Shown one piece after another: positions 1 to 7,750 of a stretch of DNA of 64,000 bases. The stretch comes from JAYSYM01 sp964543475 (GTDB lineage: Bacteria > Bdellovibrionota > Bdellovibrionia > Bdellovibrionales > JAMPXM01), in the NCBI GenBank assembly GCA_964543475.1, contig CAZIYJ010000011.1:1-64000 (forward strand), written 5' to 3'. Position numbers and translations under genes: made by a program. The notes beneath the pieces were generated by a model. That model searched no databases, was not told where the DNA came from, and was given only the letters and a program-made list of their open reading frames with translations. Every line of letters begins with the position of its first letter. Position 1 is the first letter of the stretch.

Positions 1-145
1 CTACGAAGACAATGTTGTTTATCTGATGATGAAGGGTTCATGCTCTGGCTGCCCGTCATCTACCTACACTTTAAAAGAAGGTATTGCGACGCGCTTACGA
101 AGCGCAATTCCTGAAATTAAAGATGTCGTTGGGATAAATGCTTAA
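1..145 (+). CDS. NifU/Nfu C-terminal domain Fe-S scaffold protein (5' truncated by window edge)
   Basis: The reading frame is open from base 2 to the TAA at 143-145 and gives 47 residues. It contains the Nfu-domain pattern GSCSGCPSS followed by TLKEGIATRL and IPEIKDV. The CxxC pair is the ligand for the transient 4Fe-4S cluster that Nfu proteins hand to target apoproteins in the cytoplasm. Only the C-terminal end is visible, so it cannot be told whether this is a stand-alone Nfu or a longer NifU/NfuA protein. It converges on the minus-strand lipoprotein gene 33 bp downstream. Confidence 0.85.
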   Translation, partial: YEDNVVYLMMKGSCSGCPSSTYTLKEGIATRLRSAIPEIKDVVGINA

Positions 146-177
146 CACCTAAAGGCGTTTGTTACTTCTTGTCTGAG

Positions 178-819
178 TTATTTTTTGTCAGAGCAGGTCA
201 CTTTTTTATCGATTTTGCAGGTGATCATTTTTGCTTCACCTGCTCCAGTGCCCGGATCGAAGTTTCGTTTTTCATACTCGACCGTTTTGTCGTCGATCCA
301 CTTCTCGTTTCCGCCATGCACTTCTTCGCTGAAAACTTTTTTGCATTTCATTGCGGCACAAGTTCCGATCACAGTGATGTTATCAGTGTAGTCAGACTCG
401 TCGTCATTCACTGAAATGAAATTGCTTTTGTTCGGCGACCACGTTGGTTTTGTTGGAGTAATGATCTCGCTTCCGTCTTTGAGCGAAACTACTAAGAATT
501 GCCCGCCTTCATAAAACTGCTGTCCAATGACAACCGCATCATGCTTGGCATTGTAGTCAGCAGCTATGTGACGAATAAAACTTTCTGTACCCTCAACCAG
601 GTTGTCTTTAAATGACTTCTTTTTCCCGCTCTTAAGCATAAGAATAAGTTGGCCGTTCTCACGCGCGACTTTTTTCTTCGGAATCGAGGCTATTAATTTT
701 TTTTCTGATTGAGTGTCAGCTGAAGTTACTTCGGCCGGAGTGCGATCAGCTGTTCCATGCCGAAGCGAAGCGCAAGCCGAGAGCGTCAATAGAAGCACCA
801 TCATGGCAATTGATTTCAC
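178..819 (-). CDS. Putative lipoprotein of unknown function
   Basis: This 213-residue protein starts with a short basic signal peptide and a lipobox ending LSAC, with the lipidated Cys at residue 16. The mature part is charged and lysine-rich and has four Cys near its C-terminus (around CAAMKC and the final VTCS) that could form disulfides. I recognise no domain. Its start overlaps the stop of the upstream gene by 4 bp (ATGA type), so the two are probably translated together. The predicted location is the envelope. Confidence 0.75.
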   Translation of the reverse strand: MKSIAMMVLLLTLSACASLRHGTADRTPAEVTSADTQSEKKLIASIPKKKVARENGQLILMLKSGKKKSFKDNLVEGTESFIRHIAADYNAKHDAVVIGQQFYEGGQFLVVSLKDGSEIITPTKPTWSPNKSNFISVNDDESDYTDNITVIGTCAAMKCKKVFSEEVHGGNEKWIDDKTVEYEKRNFDPGTGAGEAKMITCKIDKKVTCSDKK

Positions 820-1349
820 AGTTCACCTAAGTGCGGACCCATATCGAGCTGGGCGCGGTCGAAAACGCGCGCCTTAAATTCTTCTCGTGCGTTGTAAAGA
901 AAAACGAAGCTCTCACTGCCAAGAAGATCTTTTAAGCTTCGCTCGTATTCAGCATATCTCACAGAGGTAGGCGCCTGGTAAAATTCTTCGCGAAGTTCAT
1001 CTAGACGGTCACGAGTACTTTGGTCAACTCTCAACTTATCGAGCGCTTTTACTCTTATTTTTTCCCAGGCATGTTTAGCGCGAGAAATTTTTTGCTCAGG
1101 AGCCAACGCCTGAATTGGAATCTTTTGAACTGCTACTGGCGCTCGAAGAGTCACAGAAGGCTCAGCCTTAGGCGCAGAAACTTTTGTTGAACGTCTAGAA
1201 GGATTTTTTGGAGCTGGTGGCTTGGGCTTCGATATAGAGAAACCGCTCAGCTTTAGCGGCTGAGCTACTTCCGAAGTTTCGCTAAAATTTGATTTGATCA
1301 TTACGACTGCTGCAAGCAGAAGTAATGCGATAACCGATATGCGCGCCAC
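816..1349 (-). CDS. Hypothetical protein with N-terminal membrane anchor
   Basis: The 177-residue product has one hydrophobic N-terminal segment (about residues 4-18), then a Pro/Lys-rich linker (about 38-75) and a helical C-terminal half of charged residues. This pattern fits a single-pass periplasmic protein. No family is recognised. The gene is immediately upstream of, and overlaps by 4 bp, the lipoprotein gene 178-819, which suggests a two-gene envelope operon. Confidence 0.7.
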   Translation of the reverse strand: MARISVIALLLLAAVVMIKSNFSETSEVAQPLKLSGFSISKPKPPAPKNPSRRSTKVSAPKAEPSVTLRAPVAVQKIPIQALAPEQKISRAKHAWEKIRVKALDKLRVDQSTRDRLDELREEFYQAPTSVRYAEYERSLKDLLGSESFVFLYNAREEFKARVFDRAQLDMGPHLGEL

Positions 1350-1409
1350 TTCTTAATACTGACTTAAAGTGGCTTAAACGGTCTAGCTGTCTAATGGGCT
1401 AGAATTCGC

Positions 1410-2738
1410 TCAATGACCCGTGAACTTAAGAATGAGTCGCTGCTGCAAACGTCCGAGCAAGACCTTCAGCCCACTCATTTTGTTCGCTCGTGTCTTTGTT
1501 TCGGTCTTGATGATTTCAAGCTCAGCATTAACTTTCTCGACTGTCGCCAGTACCAGATCGCGATGCTGAAAGAGGTCTGTTCGCACTCCGATTGCGGTGT
1601 ATGGAGTTTTCACAGGATCAAGTAAACCCTGCGCAAGAATGTCGGCGTCGTTAACGTATGGAACCAAAAGCAAATCAACCGAATTGAAAACTTGATTGAT
1701 TTTTTCAGGCGTCAACTTTGTTACGACCTCGCTAAAAATCTCGAAGTATCTGTTTAGCAAAACTGCATCCTGAGAAATTGCCATATCAATTCGACTCTCA
1801 AAACTATAAATCATCTGACGCTCGGAACGCTTTGATCGAGAGTTGTTTGAGTAACCGGGAATTCCGGCTAAATGCATTTTAGAAGCGTAGGCATCATCGA
1901 AATCCCATGGGAATACGTCGAAGTAGATGTCACCATTTTGATTTTTAGTGCCGTAGAAATAGAGTTCGTCGTAGTAGTCGCCATTCTTTACAAGGTAATT
2001 GATCGCGAGCATACGTAGGTAGTTGTCAAAGTTGATCTTATTTTGCAGTGATGCCAAAAGCTCAGCACCTTTTAGTTTTTTAAGATCTTTATAAACGGAC
2101 TTTAAGGCTTGAGTGTAGCCAGCGATCTCTTCATCTGAGAGCGACTTTTTAGATTCGCGCAGTTCGAGTTTATCAAGGTAGCCACGGCGAAACGCAACGT
2201 CTGCATTCAACTGCTTAACGATATAATCATCGGCACTGTCAGAGACCATGTGAAGCCCTTGAGAAACTCCGTTTATTGTGACTTCAGCGTAAGACGTTTT
2301 CATCGTCGGTAAACCAACGGCATCGTATAGCCGATAGACCGTCATGTTCTTTGTCAGAAGTGGGTCGACCGCACCTGCAGAAAGAATTATTTTACGAGAA
2401 TCTATTCCCGCAATTTTCATCTTCGGAGATTTACCTTCTTCGTCTTTGTAAACTGATTGAATTTTTAAATTCTTTCGCGGGAATACAATTGAGCTTTGTC
2501 CACGAGAAGATGCCGTCACATACGTGTGAATGGTCTGCCTACCACCCTCGATGACCTTAATTTCAGTGTTATGGGCGTCAACCTTTTTAGGCTTGAGAAG
2601 TTCTGTTCGCTGTTCTGGAGTCATCGTTAAATCGATTCGAACTGACGATCTTCCGTCGGTCATTGCGATTGCGAATGAACCAAGGAGTGTAAAAGCCAAA
2701 GCCGCAGGAATTGTTCGGAACAAGATAGATTTTTTCAT
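1410..2738 (-). CDS. CotH-like kinase-fold protein, secreted
   Basis: This 442-residue protein has a signal peptide (about residues 1-25) and then the layout of the CotH family: a strand-rich N-terminal part with PRKNLKIQ, the segment GLPTMKTSYAEVTINGVSQG typical of the CotH N-lobe, the helical FDNYLRMLAINYLVKNGD motif, and the metal-binding-like FDVFPWDFDDAY near residue 270. CotH proteins are atypical protein kinases first described in Bacillus spore coats and also found, secreted, in many Gram-negatives. The target here is unknown. A Shine-Dalgarno-like AAGAG precedes the ATG. The gene stands alone, with intergenic gaps on both sides. Confidence 0.8.
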   Translation of the reverse strand: MKKSILFRTIPAALAFTLLGSFAIAMTDGRSSVRIDLTMTPEQRTELLKPKKVDAHNTEIKVIEGGRQTIHTYVTASSRGQSSIVFPRKNLKIQSVYKDEEGKSPKMKIAGIDSRKIILSAGAVDPLLTKNMTVYRLYDAVGLPTMKTSYAEVTINGVSQGLHMVSDSADDYIVKQLNADVAFRRGYLDKLELRESKKSLSDEEIAGYTQALKSVYKDLKKLKGAELLASLQNKINFDNYLRMLAINYLVKNGDYYDELYFYGTKNQNGDIYFDVFPWDFDDAYASKMHLAGIPGYSNNSRSKRSERQMIYSFESRIDMAISQDAVLLNRYFEIFSEVVTKLTPEKINQVFNSVDLLLVPYVNDADILAQGLLDPVKTPYTAIGVRTDLFQHRDLVLATVEKVNAELEIIKTETKTRANKMSGLKVLLGRLQQRLILKFTGH

Positions 2739-2853
2739 CTCTTGTTCTATTGCATTCTTCGTTCCACTTAAGCTGCTGATTTGACGGCGATAAGACAGAA
2801 ATCACCTTAAAGTCGTTACTATTTTCTATGCCTCGTAGAAAAAGCTACACTTA

Positions 2854-3180
2854 CTAGCTACTTCTAACCGCGCCCTCTCGGCGAAAGAGATAGAAACAAA
2901 GTGCAGTCACAAGCCCGATCGGAATCAACAGTAAGGTCACCCAGAAGTCAGATGTCGGACCATTTCTACGCTTAAGGTCAGCTCTTACAAAGATCATCAG
3001 AACGATGGCGCTCAAAGTGATGTCGGCAAAGCAGGCCGCAGCTGCCGAAGTGGCATTTGCTTGTTGGAAAAATACAATTGGAGAGAAACCGTAAGTTCTT
3101 AAGTGCGGTGTCGCCAAAAATAGCGGAACCATTGATCCTAATACCATCAGAATTAAGTAGAGACCTCTCATTTTACCCAC
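2854..3180 (-). CDS. DUF2834-type small membrane protein
   Basis: The protein has 108 residues and three hydrophobic segments (roughly 5-24, 45-64 and 79-98). The pattern of an N-terminal YLILMVLGSMVPL, an internal Asn/Asp-containing stretch, a charged RRN loop and a final FYLFRRE is characteristic of DUF2834 inner-membrane proteins, whose function is not established. Its start overlaps the 3' end of the DUF366 gene by 13 bp, so it is likely the last gene of the queC-DUF366 transcription unit. Confidence 0.75.
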   Translation of the reverse strand: MGKMRGLYLILMVLGSMVPLFLATPHLRTYGFSPIVFFQQANATSAAAACFADITLSAIVLMIFVRADLKRRNGPTSDFWVTLLLIPIGLVTALCFYLFRREGAVRSS

Positions 3181-3746
3181 TTCACTTTCATCGCAGCTTC
3201 TTCTGCCGACGACGCTTCTTTCGCGAATCGTTTAAGTAGTTCGCTCGCAAAAGATTTAGGTTCAATTTTAAAATCTGAAAGACTTATCGTTTTAACTGGC
3301 GTGTTTTCATTTGAAACATTCACCGCAAAATGCACGAGCGCCGAAACTGGTGAAACCGTTGCGATACTGATACTCAGTTTTGCATCATCGAAATAAATAT
3401 CATCGCCATCGCGTTTTAATTTTTTTGTATCTTCGAGCCGACCATTCGCCGCTAAGTTTTCTCTCACCAAGTCGTAGGCGTGAGCCGCGAGAAGCCGCTG
3501 CAGGTAAACAGCTCCATTTAACTTCATATCAAATTTCTCAACAATAAAATGGAGCATGTCTCCGCCGCGAATCTCGGCTTTTGCGTTGAGATCTTCACCA
3601 TCGACCATGTGAGCAAATGAGATATCACAAGCCCCCTGCCACGAAACAATCGAGTCCCCTAAAATTTGATACCCGAGGTAAGCAAAGAGTGAATGGAGCT
3701 GGGTGCCGTCATAAGAAAATTTCTTATCAATAAAAAGGGATTTCAT
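3168..3746 (-). CDS. DUF366 family protein
   Basis: This 192-residue protein closely follows the DUF366 signature: FIDKKFSYDGTQLHSLFAY at the N-terminus, GDSIVSWQGACDI, MVDGEDL, and MLHFIVEKFD. The biochemical role of the family is not established to my knowledge. It overlaps queC by 4 bp, which indicates translational coupling and suggests a link to 7-deazaguanine or tRNA modification; that link is inference from context only. It is soluble, with no signal peptide or membrane segment. Confidence 0.8.
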   Translation of the reverse strand: MKSLFIDKKFSYDGTQLHSLFAYLGYQILGDSIVSWQGACDISFAHMVDGEDLNAKAEIRGGDMLHFIVEKFDMKLNGAVYLQRLLAAHAYDLVRENLAANGRLEDTKKLKRDGDDIYFDDAKLSISIATVSPVSALVHFAVNVSNENTPVKTISLSDFKIEPKSFASELLKRFAKEASSAEEAAMKVKWVK

Positions 3747-4423
3747 TTTGCCTCTGAAATCGGTGCGACATTTGCCGCGACCGCGCGTTTGAATCGTAAA
3801 CAGCTTTCACACTTGCCACATGGTAACTCTTCGCCAAAATAGCACGGCCAAATTAAATCGAAGTCGACCTTCAATTCTCTTCCGCGAGCTACGATTTGAG
3901 TTTTTGTCATTTGAGTGGTGAAGCATTTCACCTGCACTTGATTAGAAGTCGAATATGAGAACGCATGAGTTGCGGCCTCAAGATAGCCCTGGGAATTGTC
4001 AGGAAAAGTTGCGGCCTCTTCGGCATTGAAGCCTGGAATAATCCAATTTGCTTTTAAACCTTCAGCGAATGCGGCTGCAATGTTGAGAAAAATTCCGTTG
4101 CGGTTGGGAACCCAGACAGCTTTTGCAGTAACGCCCGACTGCTTGAGGTCATCTATCTGAACACTTTCTGACACTGGAATGCTTTGAGCTCGGTTGACCA
4201 GAGAAGTCTTTGTGAAATCTTTGAACCATTCAAGGCTCAAAGATTTATGCGGAATACCGAGTTGAGCCGAGAGCTTCTCGGCGGATGCAATTTCTCGCTC
4301 TGCTGCTCTTTGTCCGTAATCAAATGTGATGGCGAGAGCTACGTCCGACAACTGCTTTGCTTCATATAAATTAACGGTCGAATCGAGACCGCTTGAAAGC
4401 AAAACAACTGAACGTGGTTTCAT
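3743..4423 (-). CDS. queC: 7-cyano-7-deazaguanine (preQ0) synthase QueC
   Basis: QueC converts 7-carboxy-7-deazaguanine to preQ0 using ATP and ammonia, a step of queuosine biosynthesis. The 226-residue protein has the N-type ATP pyrophosphatase loop SSGLDST (residues 10-16; the first Gly of the usual SGG is Ser) and four C-terminal zinc-ligand cysteines, C194, C202, C205 and C208, in CYFGEELPCGKCESC. The length is typical. Two other queuosine genes, tgt and queA, lie further along the same strand. It overlaps DUF366 downstream and starts one base after the basic protein gene. Confidence 0.95.
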   Translation of the reverse strand: MKPRSVVLLSSGLDSTVNLYEAKQLSDVALAITFDYGQRAAEREIASAEKLSAQLGIPHKSLSLEWFKDFTKTSLVNRAQSIPVSESVQIDDLKQSGVTAKAVWVPNRNGIFLNIAAAFAEGLKANWIIPGFNAEEAATFPDNSQGYLEAATHAFSYSTSNQVQVKCFTTQMTKTQIVARGRELKVDFDLIWPCYFGEELPCGKCESCLRFKRAVAANVAPISEAK

Positions 4424-4424
4424 T

Positions 4425-4769
4425 TTACTTTTTCTTTTTTGAAGTTGCCTTTGCTTTAGACTTCAAAGGATTCGCAACTCGAGCTGCGGCACGGAATGGT
4501 TTCTTTGCCTGCTCAGCAACTGTTCCAAGTACTTGCGAACTTGCTGGAATGGTTGCTCTGATCGTTTCGGCCTGCTCTAAAACCTTTCGACCCACCATCG
4601 TGAGAAGATCGCTCGTGTCGGCTGCCTTTAACTTCGCAGAGAATTTAGCCAGTGAAGAATGCTGAAGCCCAAGAAGAAATTGATCGATTTGTTCGCGAGC
4701 GGAATTCTTAGCTCGAGTCAAAACCGGCTTCTTTACCTTCTCTTTTTTTACTTTTACTTTTGACGCCAT
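4425..4769 (-). CDS. Small lysine/alanine-rich basic protein
   Basis: The 114-residue protein has strongly basic ends (KVKVKKEKVKK at the start, KSKAKATSKKKK at the end) and a predicted helical middle of about 70 residues. The ends recall nucleic-acid-binding tails such as those of histone-H1-like proteins, but no domain is recognised. It ends one base before queC begins, so the two are probably cotranscribed. It has no signal peptide. A nucleoid- or RNA-binding role is possible, but that is inference from composition alone. Confidence 0.65.
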   Translation of the reverse strand: MASKVKVKKEKVKKPVLTRAKNSAREQIDQFLLGLQHSSLAKFSAKLKAADTSDLLTMVGRKVLEQAETIRATIPASSQVLGTVAEQAKKPFRAAARVANPLKSKAKATSKKKK

Positions 4770-4902
4770 TTTTGACCCCTCGCTTCAAAAAGTGCGTGGT
4801 CAAGCTAGCATGTAAAAACTTGGAAAGACAAGCAGAGGAGTGGCCAAAAGGCTTCAGCCATCAGCGATCAGAAATCAGCTCGCTAGTTTTCGGTTCGACG
4901 GA

Positions 4903-6654
4903 CTACAAAAGCGCGAGATCTTGAACCAAAAACTGTAGTGTTTTCGAGCCGTTAAAGTAGTTCCATTGAGGTTCTACTAGAACTGAAACTTGCATGCCTG
5001 ACTTCAGGTTTTTTGAAGCTGGATGACCCTTCGGAGGCGAGAACCAAATTCCGTTGCGGGTGATTTGAGCAGAATCTGCGAAAGTTAGTCGGTAGTGCCC
5101 ACCTTTAAGCTCTTTAACTTGGCTCAAGCGAAGGTTTCGAAGACAGAAAACCGGCGGCGCATTCTGGGTACCGAACGGACTTAAATGCTCATACCAATTC
5201 ATAAATACCGGATTCAAATCGCCCAGCTCAGCATCGCAGTCGTAATACCAGCAACGACTACTTGGCTCGAGTTTCTTCTTATCGAAATGCTCAGTGAGTT
5301 TCGCTCTAAAGGCTTCGGCTGTTTCTTCGCGAAGCTCAAAGCCAGCTGCGGCCGCATGTCCGCCAAACTGGATCAACTGATCTTGCGCAAACTCCATCGC
5401 ATCCAGTGCACTTAAGCCAGATGAATCAGGCATTCGCACTGAGCCAACAATTTGTCGGTTCGGACCAACTGATCCGACGAAAGCTGGAAGCTTGTACTCT
5501 TGGCAAAGTTTAGTTGCGACTAATCCAACCACTCCCCGATGAAAGTTTTTTGAATAAACAAAAATACAGCTCGTCGGCGGATTCGATTTTGCGTAATCGA
5601 ACGCTTCTGCTTCAGCAGATTTTTGAAGCTCGACGCGAGATTGATTATTGAGAAGAACCCGCTCGACTAACGCTTCAGCTTCTTGGTCAGTTTCAACCAA
5701 ATATAAATCAATTGGCCGAATGCCCATCTCTAATCGTGAAAGCGCATTTAGTTTTGGCGCAAAACGTATTGCAACATCTTGGCTCGTTAGTGGCTTTCCC
5801 CAGAGATCGAGTGCTCGCAAGAGAGCTCTGAGGCCGGGACGTTTAGTTTGCGCTAGTTGAACCATTCCGTGTTTTACAAGAACTCGGTTTTCTTCGATGA
5901 GCGGAACCATGTCAGTGAGCGTTCCGATAACAAAACAATCTAGAAGCTGCTTTGGATCAAAATCTGTCTGCAAAAGGCCCTGCTCTACCAATGCACGCTT
6001 AAGAGCTAGCACCATATAAAACGCGACGCCCGTTCCGCAAAGATGACCAAGGCTTGATTCGCAGTCACCGCGATTTGGATTCACAACTGCATGAGCGCGC
6101 GGAAGAGTCTCTTTTGGGAGATGGTGGTCACTGATGATCACATCGATCCCGAGGGTTTTTGCGTAATCGACTTCCTCGACAGCGGTGATGCCGAGATCGA
6201 CGGTCACCATCAAGGTGATGTCATGTTCATCTTTAAGACGCTTGATGGCTTCGTTATGAAGTCCGTAGCCTTCTTTTAATCGGCTCGGTTGGTAGTGAAA
6301 TACATTTTTAAAACCCATCCAGATCAGCGCTTGTTTTAAGAGAGCGCAAGCACTGGTGCCATCGAGATCATAGTCAGCGTAGATACAAATTTTTTCGTCA
6401 TTCTTAAAAGCTTGTACGAGCCGCTGAATAGCCTTCGGCATATCAAGCAGCGTGTTTGGGTCGCGAAGATCTTTAAGCGAGGGCGTAAGCCAGTTTTGAA
6501 CAACAGAATGATCTAAATCTTTTTCGCTTCGAGCCCGGCTTTTCAGAACTTGCCAGATGAGCCGAGGCATCCCTTCAGGGATTGATTCTACAACTTCACT
6601 TTGAGAAGCCGGCTGAGAAGGAACAACCCCTCTCGTTTGCCAATTTAATTCCAT
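4903..6654 (-). CDS. recJ: Single-stranded-DNA-specific exonuclease RecJ
   Basis: RecJ degrades ssDNA 5' to 3' in recombination and mismatch repair. The 583-residue form starting at the ATG 6652-6654 is preferred over an ATG 108 bp further upstream because AGGTGG lies about 7 nt ahead of it. DHH-family motifs are clear: YADYDLDG (about residues 92-99), TVDLGI (151-156), SDHHLP (175-180), the RGVVGLVA segment and the DHHA1 motif GGHAAAAGFEL. The C-terminal region fits the OB fold. The gene follows secF after a 117-bp gap carrying strong hairpins. Confidence 0.93.
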   Translation of the reverse strand: MELNWQTRGVVPSQPASQSEVVESIPEGMPRLIWQVLKSRARSEKDLDHSVVQNWLTPSLKDLRDPNTLLDMPKAIQRLVQAFKNDEKICIYADYDLDGTSACALLKQALIWMGFKNVFHYQPSRLKEGYGLHNEAIKRLKDEHDITLMVTVDLGITAVEEVDYAKTLGIDVIISDHHLPKETLPRAHAVVNPNRGDCESSLGHLCGTGVAFYMVLALKRALVEQGLLQTDFDPKQLLDCFVIGTLTDMVPLIEENRVLVKHGMVQLAQTKRPGLRALLRALDLWGKPLTSQDVAIRFAPKLNALSRLEMGIRPIDLYLVETDQEAEALVERVLLNNQSRVELQKSAEAEAFDYAKSNPPTSCIFVYSKNFHRGVVGLVATKLCQEYKLPAFVGSVGPNRQIVGSVRMPDSSGLSALDAMEFAQDQLIQFGGHAAAAGFELREETAEAFRAKLTEHFDKKKLEPSSRCWYYDCDAELGDLNPVFMNWYEHLSPFGTQNAPPVFCLRNLRLSQVKELKGGHYRLTFADSAQITRNGIWFSPPKGHPASKNLKSGMQVSVLVEPQWNYFNGSKTLQFLVQDLALL

Positions 6655-6694
6655 TATAGACCACCTGTTGCAAATACTAGTTGTGAGGTCTGAC

Positions 6695-6756
6695 GTCTCG
6701 CCACAAGCGAGACGCTTATTAGCGCGATGCTTATTTGTAAGTCGCGCTAATAAGCG
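6695..6756. repeat. Two adjacent hairpins between secF and recJ
   Basis: A 7-bp stem (6695-6701 with 6707-6713) is followed directly by a perfect 15-bp inverted repeat (6713-6727 with 6742-6756) around a 14-nt loop. No T-run follows on the minus strand, so it is not a classic intrinsic terminator. It may attenuate transcription between secF and recJ, stabilise the secF 3' end, or be a leftover repetitive palindrome. Confidence 0.6.
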
Positions 6757-6771
6757 CGACAACGAAAACAG

Positions 6772-7749
6772 CTACGCGCGCGAAGCTTTGCCTGATGCTC
6801 CACCCTTGTTCAACTTCGCTTGGCGAGCCAAACGACGGTTTTCCATGTAAAGAACCAACGGGTTCGCAAGGAAAAGTGTTGAGAAGATTGAAACCATGAA
6901 ACCGATGAACATCGCAAAAGCGAAATCAGACAGAACCGGGCCGCCCAACATCCATAAGCTCACTACAACAAAAAGTGTGCAGAGCGCAGTCAGGAGCGTT
7001 CTCCCCAAGTTCAAGTTGATCGACCGATTGATGACGCGATCGAGAGTCCAATCTGGATGCGTTTTCGAGTATTCACGAATTCGGTCGTAAATAACGATCG
7101 TATCGTTACAAGAGTAACCAGCAATCGTTAGAAGTGCGGCCACGATCATAAGAGTAAATTCTTTTTGAAGCAGAACCCAAATTCCTAGAGTCATCACAAC
7201 GTCGAGCGCTAAAGCTCGAACAATCCCCGGCGCGAATCGAATATCGAAGCGAAGTGTAATGTAAAACAGAATTCCTAGTGCTGCATAAAGAAGAGAAAGA
7301 ATCGCAGAGTTACGAAGTCTTTCGCCAGCTTGAGGGCCAATCACATCTGCCTTTAAGATTTGGTACTGACCAGGCTGAAGCTTTGCTGACATCGCTGCTT
7401 CAACACGACCCGAAACTTCTTTAAGCTCTTCAGGGCTCGCTTGAATTTTTGCCAAGAACTGATGTTTGTCGGCTTCACCAAACTGAACAACAATTGGATC
7501 TCTCACTCCGCCTTCTTCGAGGGCTGCTCGAAGCTGCGTGATATTCCATTCAGCGGGAGCTTGAATCGCAACCTCGGCACCACCAGTGAAGTCGATTCCT
7601 AGGTTTAGACCCTTCGTAAAGATACCAGCAACACTCAACACAATTAGAAGTGTTGAGAGGATGATGAACGGCTTACTAATTTTTAGAAAGTCGATATTTG
7701 TATCAGTAGGAATTAAATTTAACATTCTGTGTTTCATTTTATTTTCCAT
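6772..7749 (-). CDS. secF: Protein translocase subunit SecF
   Basis: SecF partners SecD in the inner membrane and uses the proton-motive force to complete Sec-dependent export. The 325-residue protein has the typical six-helix RND-like layout: the first TM followed by LGIDFTGGAEV, the periplasmic P4-like domain, ALGIWVLLQKEF, YSCNDTIVIYDRIRE (the conserved cytoplasmic D/R motif), and the final TM pair. It starts one base after the secD stop, and an in-frame ATG four codons in is an alternative start. Confidence 0.96.
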   Translation of the reverse strand: MENKMKHRMLNLIPTDTNIDFLKISKPFIILSTLLIVLSVAGIFTKGLNLGIDFTGGAEVAIQAPAEWNITQLRAALEEGGVRDPIVVQFGEADKHQFLAKIQASPEELKEVSGRVEAAMSAKLQPGQYQILKADVIGPQAGERLRNSAILSLLYAALGILFYITLRFDIRFAPGIVRALALDVVMTLGIWVLLQKEFTLMIVAALLTIAGYSCNDTIVIYDRIREYSKTHPDWTLDRVINRSINLNLGRTLLTALCTLFVVVSLWMLGGPVLSDFAFAMFIGFMVSIFSTLFLANPLVLYMENRRLARQAKLNKGGASGKASRA

Positions 7750-7750
7750 T

